Source: Ampelomyces quisqualis | Lineage: Eukaryota; Ascomycota; Dothideomycetes; Pleosporales; Phaeosphaeriaceae | Length of the DNA stretch: 64,000 nt | Direction of reading: 5' to 3' | Assembly: GCA_018398575.1 (NCBI GenBank) | Contig: JAGTXZ010000020.1 | Location: 682,001 to 746,000, forward strand | Shown here: positions 54,560 to 64,000 of the stretch, in pieces | Layout: each line of letters starts with the position of its first letter | Numbering within the stretch: the first letter of the stretch is position 1 | Made by a program: the position numbers and the translations under genes | Notes under the pieces: model-generated | Told to the model about the DNA's origin: nothing | Databases searched by the model: none | What the model saw: the letters and a program-made list of their open reading frames with translations, nothing else

Positions 54560-56068
54560 ATGGCCTCCAACAACACAGGCATCCCTCTACACTGCAACAT
54601 TTGCCCCAAGCGGCCAAACTTCAGCGATGTCTCGCATCTGCTCACACACATTGCCAGCAAGGGCCATCTATCCAACTACTACAAAGTCAAGGTCCGTTCG
54701 TCACATGAAGAGGCATCCCGCCGAATCATCGATGCCTACGACCGATGGTATGCCGATTGGGGCGTCGAGCAGCTCATGTCGGAACGCATGAATCAGAAGG
54801 ACAAACGCCGCACGCGAGCGAGGCCCGCTGGTATGGCATCCAATCCGCACCGTCCCGCCCTCCTGATCATGACTGACCTTCACCTTGCTGCAGCCCGCCC
54901 CACAGCTGCGCCCTCGATGGAAGCCCCCATGCCGCGCCCCGCGCGTCGCATCGCCGTCGGCAACCTCGTCGATCCGCGGCTCTCTGAGCAGCAGGCCATC
55001 AAGGCTGAGCCCATGGAATCTCCTACAGCGACTGCACGGCCTGGTCCAGTCCTCCGCCATCGCACATTCGCGCCCCACATGCAATACTGGACGGCCGAGT
55101 CACGGGCAAGCTCCCGCAGCTTCACCAATCCAGACTACGAGACGTCTAGCGAGTACTCAGACCCAAGTGAGCGGCGTCGATACAGGTACAATGCTGCCGA
55201 CTCGTGCGCCATTGAGGATGATCCAGTCAAGGTGCCCGAAGATAGTATGGCCGTCAGTGAGTCGACCAAACTCAAGGGCGTATACTGGCCGGGCATGGAC
55301 ATATTCGACTCTGCTACCCCGGATATGCGGCGGAAGAGGAACCAGAAGAAAGACAGCTCGGTCGTTGCCCAGCTTGAACTCAACTCGCAGGACGTCGAGG
55401 CTATGGAGCTCATCTTCACACCACAAGGTTCCTTCAAGCGACAGCGCCGCATCTCCAATTCGGAAAATGATGACGAGGACGAAGTCGACATCAAGACTGA
55501 GAGCCCCCAGCCGGCGAGATTGCGACCTGCTCTGGCTCGCCTTGATGTCAACGCCCGAAGGTCGCGGCAGCGCAATCGTCCAGTGCTATCTTTTCCTGCT
55601 CGTACTCAATACGAGGAGCGTGGTCGCTCAATTTTCGACCACGGTCACAATGACCGGGTTTCCAAGCGAAAGCGCGATGGCTTCAGCGTCTTTCAAGAGG
55701 ACGATGACGACGAGATAACCTTCAGCCAGCCAGCCAGCATGACCTATCTCACCTCTGGCTTTGCTCGTCAGCCCTCCCCATCTCCTACCCCAGCCTTCGC
55801 ATCGTACAAAGCACTGGACGATGGGTTTCAATACGAGAACAAGGAGAACGAGCTACCTCCGTTTTCCCAGCACACCTTTGGCAATTACCACAGCTACCAA
55901 GGTGCTGGCTATCACAATCACAACTACGGCTATGGGCTGGGTCATGATCAGCGCGGCTTCCAGTACAACGACCACCTGTACAATAGTGCCCACATGTATC
56001 AGCAACAAAACCAAGACGATGATGATCAACGCACCATGACTGCACCGCCATCCCCTGCCACGAGCTAG
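54560..56068 (+). CDS. Protein with one N-terminal C2H2-type zinc finger, otherwise disordered
   Basis: The ATG at 54560 (CTGCCATGG context) starts MASNNTGIPLHCNICPKR. The likely model has an intron at 54831-54893 (GTATGG ... GACTGACC ... GCTGCAG), 63 bases, which keeps frame whether removed or read, giving 481 or 502 residues. A single finger covers about residues 12-40: CNIC, then HLLTH with GHL. It is followed by a helical block (ASRRIIDAYDRWYADWGVEQL). The rest is low complexity with acidic runs (ENDDEDEVD, EDDDDE), basic patches suited to nuclear import (SKRKRDGF; MRRKRNQKKD), and an Asn/Tyr/His/Gln-rich end. It is probably nuclear. I do not recognise a characterised orthologue. Confidence 0.8.
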   Translation: MASNNTGIPLHCNICPKRPNFSDVSHLLTHIASKGHLSNYYKVKVRSSHEEASRRIIDAYDRWYADWGVEQLMSERMNQKDKRRTRARPAGMASNPHRPALLIMTDLHLAAARPTAAPSMEAPMPRPARRIAVGNLVDPRLSEQQAIKAEPMESPTATARPGPVLRHRTFAPHMQYWTAESRASSRSFTNPDYETSSEYSDPSERRRYRYNAADSCAIEDDPVKVPEDSMAVSESTKLKGVYWPGMDIFDSATPDMRRKRNQKKDSSVVAQLELNSQDVEAMELIFTPQGSFKRQRRISNSENDDEDEVDIKTESPQPARLRPALARLDVNARRSRQRNRPVLSFPARTQYEERGRSIFDHGHNDRVSKRKRDGFSVFQEDDDDEITFSQPASMTYLTSGFARQPSPSPTPAFASYKALDDGFQYENKENELPPFSQHTFGNYHSYQGAGYHNHNYGYGLGHDQRGFQYNDHLYNSAHMYQQQNQDDDDQRTMTAPPSPATS

Positions 56069-57138
56069 ATGGATGGTGTCATTCTCTTCCAGTCGATGTG
56101 CTACCATCCGCCGTGACCCCGGATTCCACGACTGAAGCTCAACGCAACGTACATTATGCGATGCATATTCACCACCACTGATACCCGACCGACGCCCGTC
56201 GCTTCGATTCCAATTTGGTATAGCCTTCCCGCGAGCGGTTTTACGCACGCAACGTCTTTTCCTTGACGCGACAACTGGCATGGTATTCAGATATGTGCTA
56301 CGATTCACGACTAACGACATCCAATACTATCTAACATGGTGTTACTGCTGGAGAAGCATACTGTGTGTTTGATGCGCAATTACTGTCGTATGTTCGCCAT
56401 TTCTATGTCACTTTTTCCGCGAGCATGGATGGCTTGTGAGACTTTAGTCGGCTTGTACAGTATAGCTGCATTCGAGTCACATCTCTCAATACAGGGATGT
56501 CAGTAGAGACGCATCGTCTTGTGCAATTTGCGTAATCAGTGGTGATGAATGACACAAAATGTACCGGACACGATTCCGCGATCTCCAAAATCGGATTGAA
56601 TCCGGACTGAAAGTAAGCTTGAGGGTGCTTTCCTGCTGAGTACATTTGGATTAGGCTCGAGCACCTCAGTCGTGCCTCGCAAAAACAATAAGCAATTTTT
56701 CCCAGAACGAAAAGCACGAACTGTCAGACTGTGCTGCATGCTCGACTTAACCATTGTATGATATGGCCAAGATCTAACGCCGTTGTCACCCTTAGCGACA
56801 TGGAATTGGGTAGGCTCCAGCCTAAAGACACTCAGTGTGCAGGTCGGCATCACAGTGCTCCTACTTCAGCGGCTCCAAACCACGATGAAGATGCTCTTGT
56901 TGACTTCAAGGACATGTAGACCATGCTAAAAACTCACGGATGTTTATAAATTCACTTCTGGCCCTGATGGCAGCAACGCTCGGATCATGTAAGACACTCA
57001 TCTTTCTATATGCATGCTCGGACACACTTGAATTCTGCCCCGTAACTGCTTCTTTCTCTGCAGCAATCTCAAGCCTCTCAAATGTTCCGACAGGCACCAT
57101 TGCAGTACACTTCTACCGCTCACTCCCACTTCCCCCGC
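56069..57138. other. Convergent 3' spacer, 1.1 kb
   Basis: Between the zinc-finger and AIG1-like stops. Open frames at 56403-56717 (-), 56536-56853 (-) and 56940-57182 (+) overlap and have no domain. A 19-bp duplication lies at the right edge (57116-57153). Confidence 0.5.
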
Positions 57139-57153
57139 TCACTCCCACTTCCC
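57116..57153. repeat. 19-bp direct duplication across the AIG1-like stop codon
   Basis: Two tandem copies of CCGCTCACTCCCACTTCCC, followed by a partial third. The copy at 57135-57153 carries the last codons and the stop of the AIG1-like gene; the other is just downstream. Confidence 0.9.
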
Positions 57154-58085
57154 CCGCTCACCCATGCTCTTCGCCCTCCTAGCTTTGTCCAGCTCCTCCA
57201 CCATCTCAACCCCATTCACCCACGCATACACCATTCTCAACGCGCCCCCCGCAACCCACATAGTCGCCCCACTCACAGCAAAAAGCCCAATGCGCTGCAC
57301 CGTCGTCAACAAGTGAAAAATCGGATACGGATAGAAGCCATTATACGCAAAACACATTTCGATCCAGCCCCAGTACAGAAACGCAATCGTAGTGGATAAC
57401 GCGAGCGTGATGAGCGGCGCCTGCGGATTCGCGGGACTGCTCGGCCACGGCGGAGACAGCAGCATCGTATCCAGCGTTGTGAAGAGCGCGGGGAAAAAGT
57501 GGAATGCGAGGTCGTGGATTGGTGCGGGTAGGGCGAGGTCGGCGGGTACGACGAGCGTTGGGTCCAGGGCGCGGAGACCCCAGTATAGGATGCTGATGAC
57601 GATTTCGAGGGGCGCGGCGACGAGCGACGTGTAGTTTTTGTAAGTAAAGAGGGTTGGCGAGGAGGTCATGTCCGCGAGCAGGCCGAGGGTGAAGCATACT
57701 GTGCAGATGGTGATGCCGAGGATGGTGAGGAATTGGAGGTGCCAGCCAAAGGAGTCGTTCTTTGAGGGGTTAGTTTGGGAGATGGGCGAGAGGGGTGTAG
57801 CGATGTGCTGACGAATTGGTTTGGATTGTCCACAAGACTTTGGGTGGTGTTAGTTGATGTTTGGGATCAAGGTGGTTCATTGGGATGAAGGCTTACTACT
57901 TGAATGCGTGGTAGAAACTTATTAGACCAGCGACCTTTGTTCAGTCTTAACGGTGTTTTTCCAATCACACAATATCAAACGGGTCTTACATGCAGAGCGC
58001 CGGAAAATCCTTTCGAAGGAGAATCACACCTCTGCAGCGGATGCCGCCGGCTCGATTTTACTGCGGGTGCAGCTGGAGGACTCAT
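57139..58085 (-). CDS. FAR-17a/AIG1-like multi-pass membrane protein (putative FAHFA hydrolase)
   Basis: Four exons: 58085-57990 (96 bases), 57934-57900 (35), 57837-57813 (25) and 57759-57139 (621), giving 258 residues. The introns are 55, 62 and 53 bases, and every join keeps frame. The assembled start (MSPPAAPAVKSSRRHPLQRC ... KGFSGALH-VAGLISFYHAFN-LVDNPNQF-NDSFGWHLQFLTILG) matches the family. Further blocks: LLYWGLRALDP-type ILYWGLRALDPTLVVP, HDLAFHFFPALFTTLD (candidate active-site His), and CFAYNGFYPYPIFHLL. Six or so membrane helices. Human AIG1 and ADTRP are threonine hydrolases of fatty acid esters of hydroxy fatty acids; activity of fungal members is an inference. The two very small exons would be missed by simple gene finders. 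Confidence 0.88.
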
Positions 58086-58876
58086 TTCGAAGTACAAGGA
58101 AAGGCAAAGTCCAAACACGATTCTAGCCACAAGCACCAGAGTAGGAAGCTTTGAGGTACCGGAAGATGCAAACAGTGAATATCAGTCCCAAACGACGTAA
58201 GAAAAGTGACGTATAACAGTTGCCCACCAGCCAAGCACGTGTTTTCCAATAATTAGCTCACCGGGGTGATCCGGCAGCCGGAAAGCTGCGCGCCTCATCT
58301 CGTCCTCATCTCACGCTCGCCGCAACGCATCTCCTACGACACTCGAGTTACGTCTGTGACGCGAAGGTGCTGGTACCGACTCTGCGAACCGTTCTGGATG
58401 ATGATGATTGTCTCGAGCAAGACCGCGGAGCTGCGGACACCAATAGCCTAGGCTTTCTTCCAATCTGGCAATACTTCGGATGTTCAGTCCCGGGCCGGCA
58501 GCGACGCAGCGAATCGCATGCGCCGTGGCAGAACTGCGGCACACTTGTTGATATCGCTCTTGGGTAGCCTGACCCTCCTGACCAATTACAATCGCTTTTC
58601 GTTCTCCACCACAAGACCCCACGATGCCGTGATGCCTTGGAGAACTAGAGTATAGGCCGGACTCACGGGAAAATGCTCCGGCTAGGAGTTGGCCGTGGAA
58701 CCTGGGTAGTACATAAGAGGGGGTGCAAGCCCCTCAGAAAGAGCATAGAAATGTTGATACCCCTCCCATTCCCACAGTGTAAGTTTGTATGAGTAGATCG
58801 TTCTTTGTCAGCTTAGTTGACCGGCAAACTCCGATCTTGATAGTTGCTTGGCCTCGGTACGGATCGAGTTGTAATC
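58086..58876. promoter_or_regulatory. Divergent promoter region, AIG1-like / GH3
   Basis: About 790 bases between start codons. Open frames at 58311-58622 (-) and 58367-58567 (+) lack domains. No RNA gene recognised. Confidence 0.5.
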
Positions 58877-61497
58877 ATGAATGCAAATATCGAAGCCATC
58901 CTACAGTCCCTGACGCTGGAAGAGAAGATTTCTCTTCTTGCTGGGAAGGACTTTTGGGAGACTGTTCCAATACCGGACAAGGGAGTACCTGCTATCAAGG
59001 TATCAGACCGTCTAGATCCACGTTCCAAGCACGATTGGCTGATACGATTCAGACAAGCGATGGACCCAATGGAGCTCGGGGCGAGCAGTTCACTGGTGGC
59101 ACAAGAGCTGCATGCTTTCCAGCAGCTGTATGCTCAGCGGCATCATGGAACCCCGAGTATGCCCACAAGATAGGAAATGCATTGGCGGAAGAGACAAAGA
59201 CAAAGAGCGCGAGAGTGCTGTAAGTTCTGCTCTCCACATTCCCAAAATCATATCAGTGATGCTGATTGATGATCAGTCTTGCGCCGACCATGTGCAACCA
59301 TCGACACCCTCTTGGTGGCCGCAACTTTGAGTCCTTCTCGGAAGATCCACTTCTGGCTGGCAAAATGGCTGCCAATGTCGTCAAAGGCATCCAAGAAAAG
59401 GGCATCGCAGCCACCATCAAACATTTTACCGCAAATGAGCAAGAAACCGAGCGTTTGGCGGTTGACGAGATCGTGTCGGAGCGTGCGCTCCGAGAGATCT
59501 ACATGAAACCATTCGAAATTACAGTCAAAGAAGCCAAACCTTGGGGTGTAATGACTGCCTACAATAAGGTCAACGGTACACACGCCGACTCACATACCTT
59601 CTTGCTCAAGCAGGTGTTGCGAGGAGAGTGGGGCTGGGAAGGTCTGGTCATGAGCGATTGGGGCGGCACCAACTCCACGGCCGATTCGCTAAACGCTGGA
59701 TTGGATCTTGAGATGCCTGGACCCACGCGATGGAGGACAGTCGAAGCTGTTACTACGGCTGTACGGAAGGGAGAAGTCACTGAGCAGGTCATCAACGAGA
59801 GAGCGAAGAACGTTCTGAGGCTCATCGAGAGAGTGGGCGGATTCCTCAATCCTGCGATACCACCAGAGAAGTCGATTGTCGATCCAGCACACAGCAAGCT
59901 CATCAGGGACGTCGCAGGGCAGGGTATTACTTTGCTTAAGAACGAGGGTAGTATTCTACCCTTGAAGAAAGAGGGTGTGAAGGGCAAGAAGATTGGTCTA
60001 TTCGGCATGGCAAAAGAAGCTCTTATCCATGGTGGCGGCAGCGCAAGCCTCAATGCTCATTACCGTATCACACCGGAAGAAGGCTTGAAAGCTACTTACG
60101 GTAACGACGTGGAGTTCAAGTACGCGAAAGGTGCACATACATACCGCCTTTTGCCCCCTCTAAGACATTACTGTACCGATCTGGAAGGCAACTCTGGCTG
60201 GACCATGGAACTGTTTAACAAGGGTCAAACCGACAAGCCAATCAAGACAACACACGGATTGAAAGAGTCAGAATTCAACCCTATCCTTGATACGCAAGCA
60301 AAAGACAGCGAGGTCAAGCTCAGTGCTACGTTCGTTCCGTCTGAGACCGGAGCACACTATCTCGGATGCTCTGGTATTGGACCTACAAGTGTCACTATCG
60401 ATGGTAAAGTGGTGTTCGAGCAAAAGAACAATTCGCCAGATCCCATGGGTTTCCTACTTGGTGGTAACCCAGAGGAAGAGTTCACCGTACCTTTCCATGC
60501 TGGTCAGTCGTACAAGATTCAGATTCATTCGAAACCACCTTCTGGCGAGGCGGATTTCAGTATCCTCGCAGGTCTTCCAGGCTTCCGAATGGGATTTATG
60601 AACGCATCGGAGCACGACCTGGATATGTTGACACAGGCCAAGGATCTTGCAGAGGACGTCGACATCGCCATAGTTTTCACAGGACACACACCAGCTTGGG
60701 AGACCGAAGGCCAGGATCAGATGAGCTTCAACCTTCCTCGTGACGGCAGCCAAGACAAGCTCGTCGAAGCCGTGGCATCTGTCAACAAGAAGACCATTGT
60801 AGTCAACAGCACCGGCGTCGCCATCGCTCTACCCTGGCTCTCCAACATCGCCGCCCTCGTACAAGCCTGGTTCCCCGGCCAAGAAGCCGGCAAAGCCATC
60901 GCAGACATCATTTCCGGCGCCGTCAATCCATCAGGACGACTTCCCATCTCCTGGCCCAAGCGCATCGAAGACGCACCTGCCTACGGAAATTTCCCCGGCG
61001 AGAAAAAGAACGGCCAACTCACCGTTCGATACGACGAAGGTGTCTTCGTAGGCTACAGACATTACGACCGCGTTGCAAAAGACAAGGTTCAATTCCCCTT
61101 TGGCTTCGGCTTGTCATACACTTCCTTCTCGCTCTATGGCGGGCACGTCTCCAAGCCATCCAGCACGTGTTTCAAAGCCACAGTCGTAGTCAAGAACACG
61201 GGCGAAAGTGCTGGCGCCACAGTCGTTCAGCTGTACGTTGGCAGGCAAGAACAGGTTTCTGAGCACCCGATCAAGACGCTCGCGGCGTTCAAGAAAGTGG
61301 CGCTGCGGCCGGGGCAGGAACAGAGTGTGGAGTTGGATGTTGAGTTAAGCGACTTTGCGTATTTTGATGAAAAGGATAGCGCCTGGAGGGTGGATAGAGG
61401 GCAGTATGATTTCTCGTTTGGACAGTCGGTTGCGCATGTGGAGAGCGTGGTTACGGTGGATGTGGAGGGGTTGGGTGGGAAGCTGGTTAAGCTGTGA
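58877..61497 (+). CDS. GH3 beta-glucosidase with PA14 insert, apparently cytosolic
   Basis: Exons 58877-58999, 59053-59219 and 59277-61497 give 836 residues; introns of 53 and 57 bases keep frame. No signal peptide: it begins MNANIEAILQSLTLEEKISL, as do the intracellular-type fungal BglI-like enzymes. The GH3 barrel has SDGPNGARGEQFTGGT, APTMCNHRHPLGGRNFESF, ATIKHFTANEQETER, and the nucleophile Asp (about residue 224) in EGLVMSDWGGTNS. A PA14 domain (about 390-550) interrupts the second domain, which continues with IAIVFTGHTPAWETEGQDQM and WFPGQEAGKAIADIISG. A fibronectin-III-like C-terminal domain ends it. It should release glucose from beta-linked oligosaccharides or glycosides. Where relatives usually have CIHRHPLGG, this one reads CNHRHPLGG. 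Otherwise full length and intact. Confidence 0.94.
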
Positions 61498-61886
61498 GGG
61501 GCAGTCATGATGGGCATGGGTCAGTTGGTGGTTTCTTTCTAGGCATATACTCTATAAAATCATCATGTATACGTTAGATATTGTAAGTCCTTGTGTGCCC
61601 ATCTGCTCTACTCGCAGGCTTTTTCGCTCGAGGACCCTTACGAGCAGAATATCACTGCCTTGACCGTTGGGAATCAATCGTTGTGAAGCTTCAGAGGAGA
61701 TAGCAGACCAAACAGCTTCATGATCCCCTGTGCTCTAGGGCACCTTAAACTCGAAATGCCTGCATGAGCACCGGGATGCTTTTTCTTGTCCCTTGCAGGA
61801 ACATCATACCCATACCTCCGATGCAAACATTTAGCTCGCAGCACTCATATCTTTCCAATTCCATTGACGCCCAATCCGCGACCCAT
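61498..61886. other. Convergent 3' spacer, GH3 / ILM1
   Basis: 389 bases with both 3' untranslated regions. No gene seen. Confidence 0.55.
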
Positions 61887-62470
61887 CTACAACCTCGCCG
61901 CCTCCGCCTGCCTCTTCTCAATAATCTTCTTCGCCTTCTCCCTCCTCTCCTCTCTCAGCGTAACAAACACCCAGAACCACGCCGCCATTTCCAAAAACCC
62001 CCACGTAAACACGATGCTATTGTTCAGCGTCACATTGCCCTTGCCCATCATCCAATCGCTGCTGCGCGGCGCCACCATGCCGCCCTCTTTGAACACATAA
62101 GTGTATGCCGTCAACGCGAACAGAAATAACAGGCGTATGGGCGTTTGAATCCCCCAGTACTCGTCGGAGAGCTCTTCGCTCATGGATATCGCGGTCAGGT
62201 CGGAGAGGCCGAGGAAAGCGAAGAGGACGCCCAGGAAGGCGATTGAGGCGGATGGAGCGAGGAATTCGCGGGGTGTGGGCTGGTTGCTGTTAGGAGATGT
62301 AGTGCAGGAGTGGACGTAGAGGGGAGACGGACAAGTTGCATTGATTGTCCGAGTACGATTACGATACTTTGGTTTGCAATGATTTGGGGGCTGCGGACTA
62401 GGACTACGGCGAGAGTCATGTGGAACAGCGACAGTGCGCGAATCATTGCGCCGGCGGTTATGATGCCCAT
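61887..62470 (-). CDS. ILM1: Ilm1-like membrane protein (increased loss of mitochondrial DNA)
   Basis: Exons 62470-62333 and 62279-61887 give 176 residues. The 53-base intron (donor GTCCGT, branch CTAAC, acceptor CCAG) joins QSMQL to PTPREF in frame. Four hydrophobic segments: AMIRALSLFHMTLAVVLV, SIAFLGVLFAFLGLSDL, IRLLFLFALTAYTYVF and SIVFTWGFLEMAAWFWVFV, then a basic coiled tail (REERREKAKKIIEKRQ). The pattern and the block FLGLSDLTAISM fit the Ilm1 family. Yeast Ilm1 is an ER-associated protein whose loss raises loss of mitochondrial DNA; its biochemical role is unclear. An in-frame upstream extension exists but lacks similarity. Confidence 0.85.
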
Positions 62471-62690
62471 GATTGTAGTTGTACTGAATGCTGCCGCCGA
62501 AGCTTGAGGGCTCGAATGGGGGGTTGAGTGAAGAGATCCCGCTCGCGTCTGCACGTTGACGTCACGTGTTATGTCGGAGTAAAGGTATAAACTCCGGAAA
62601 GCTTACATCCAGATGCCAAGGCGTAACTGCTACCCACCTATCGCTGCTCGTTCGTGAAGTCACTATCCTACGTAAATCAATCTGCTACAT

Positions 62691-64000
62691 ATGATGGAGA
62701 AGGGAACCGATTTACCTGTCGACGAGAAGCATACAGATGCGGTTGTGCTGCGGGTTACGCGCCAACGCCGATTCGCTGCCCGTGACCTAGGACGACTCGG
62801 CGTAGCCTTCCTTTTCATCTCGTGTGTATGGTTTGCCCACGTAAAGGGCCTTTTCTACAGCAGATCTCCTGGGTGTCATGGTCCACGCAGCGAGCTCGCG
62901 CGAGCCCAGCTGATCTTGAAGGAAAACCCTCTGATAGGTTGGTCACACGAAACAAATCAAGGAAACACGCGCTGATGGCGACCAGATGGTCATAATGATC
63001 TGATGATATTTTTGCGAGGCAAATATTTGAATCATATCTACGACAATGAGTTCCAAGAGAAGTTTGAGAACGGGGGACTCCTGCAACATGTCGACATCCC
63101 GCGACTTGAGAAAGGCATGCAAGGAGGTGCTTTTTGGTCCGCGTTCTGGCCGTGCCCAATGGGTGATAATTTGACAGACTTCTCCGACGAGAGGTATTCC
63201 AGCAGTAAGTAGCGAGCTCATATCGCTTGAAATAACCCTTCAGAGAGTTGACTCCCGCAGTCGTTAAAGCGACGCTCGGTCAACTGGATCTATTCCACCG
63301 CCTAGGTCAGCAGTACCCGAAGTTCTTCACTCCGTCTACCACCAGCGCAGAAGCCATCAAGGCTTTCAAGGATGGGAGACTTATCTCTCCTACAGCCATT
63401 GAAGGCCTGCATCAAATTGGCAACTCTGCTTCGAATTTACGTCTGTACCATCAGCTGGGTGTCAAATACGCCACACTAACATGGAATTGCCACAACAAAT
63501 ACGCCGATGCCGCCCTTGAGGCATATCCTGGATCCGTAACTAAGATCGCAAAGCCGTACTGGCATGGACTGAGCCCGGACGGTCGCGACCTCCTCAAGGA
63601 AATGAACCGCCTTGGCATGCTTGTCGACCTTTCTCATGTTAGTCAAGAGACTATGAGAGATGCGTTAGTCGGAAATGGTGACGGAAAGTGGCAAGGGAGC
63701 CTGGCCCCTCCGATCTTCAGCCATAGTTCTGCATATGCAGTGTGCCCACACCCACGAAACGTTCCAGACGACATCCTTGAGTTAGTCAAGCGGCGTAATT
63801 CCGTGGTCATGGTGAACTTCGCTCCAGATTTCGTCTCTTGCAAAACAGGAAAGTCGCCTTCCGATCTGCCCGAGTACGTTCCAGCGAATGCGACAATTGC
63901 CCAGGTTGTCAGACACATCATGCACATCGGCGAGCTCATCGGATACGATCATGTCGGCATCGGAACTGACTACGATGGCATTGAAAAAACGCCCACCGGC
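62691..64000 (+). CDS. M19 membrane dipeptidase family, 3' end outside window
   Basis: Exons 62691-62937, 62986-63204 and 63261 to beyond 64000; introns of 48 and 56 bases keep frame. A second ATG is at 62694. Residues about 33-52 form one membrane segment (LGRLGVAFLFISCVWFAHVK), so this is probably a type II membrane or ER/vacuolar form. The fold begins with the first zinc ligands in IDGHNDLM, crossing the first intron. Then follow QGGAFWSAFWPCP, LGVKYATLTWNCHNKYAD, GMLVDLSHVS (zinc His), PPIFSHSSAYAVCPHPRNVP (second His), and HVGIGTDYDG (Asp) at the window edge. Members hydrolyse dipeptides, often with one D-residue or dehydropeptide. In some fungi relatives belong to gliotoxin-type clusters (GliJ-like), but no other cluster genes are seen here. 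Confidence 0.92.

Noticed and set aside
62691..64000. Membership of the dipeptidase in an epipolythiodioxopiperazine-type cluster
   Set aside because: M19 dipeptidases occur in such clusters, but no non-ribosomal peptide synthetase, glutathione transferase or thiol oxidase gene is in the window.

Overview
The window reads as nuclear DNA of a filamentous ascomycete (Pezizomycotina). Genes lie on both strands about 2 kb apart. Most coding regions are cut by GT-AG introns, mostly of 43-80 bases, with CTAAC/CTGAC-like branch sites. The proteome is fungal: Big1, Ilm1, Ecm29, Bet2, Pho80-like cyclin, a Rad5-type HIRAN helicase, a BEM46 hydrolase. A dothideomycete is my best guess from the overall look of the proteins, but this is inference. 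I saw no tRNA, rRNA, CRISPR array, intact transposon or RIP-type AT-rich block.

0-12 kb: the 3' end of an unidentified gene, a membrane-anchored prolyl 4-hydroxylase-like oxygenase, a Pho80-like cyclin, the beta-1 proteasome subunit (PRE3) divergent from a BEM46 alpha/beta hydrolase, a 2.5 kb gene-poor stretch, and an RRM+YTH RNA-binding protein. 12-31.5 kb: a 2.2 kb gene-poor stretch, a HIRAN-SNF2-RING helicase and glycogen debranching enzyme in tandem, an unknown two-TM protein, a flavin monooxygenase, an NFX1-type zinc-finger protein divergent from Big1, and a small membrane protein.

32.8-37.4 kb looks accessory: a GH10 xylanase broken by a 7-base insertion at its acid/base motif, a SnoaL-like protein and a heme haloperoxidase, all small, with long spacers. 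37.7-48.6 kb is rich in ubiquitin-proteasome genes: a 1001-residue protein with three UBA-like segments, a UBX5-type Cdc48 cofactor, and Ecm29. UBX5 and ECM29 share a divergent promoter that carries a 19-bp minisatellite.

49-64 kb: a RhoGAP divergent from Rab geranylgeranyltransferase beta (BET2), a C2H2 zinc-finger protein, an AIG1/FAR-17a membrane hydrolase assembled from very small exons, a non-secreted GH3 beta-glucosidase, ILM1, and an M19 dipeptidase that runs off the window.

I placed splice sites by hand from GT/AG, branch site, reading frame and family conservation. Each multi-exon model below keeps frame through every junction except the xylanase, which is the strongest anomaly. I found no convincing unknown multi-gene system. 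The best leads are the xylanase lesion, the three-UBA protein, and the interrupted YTH domain.
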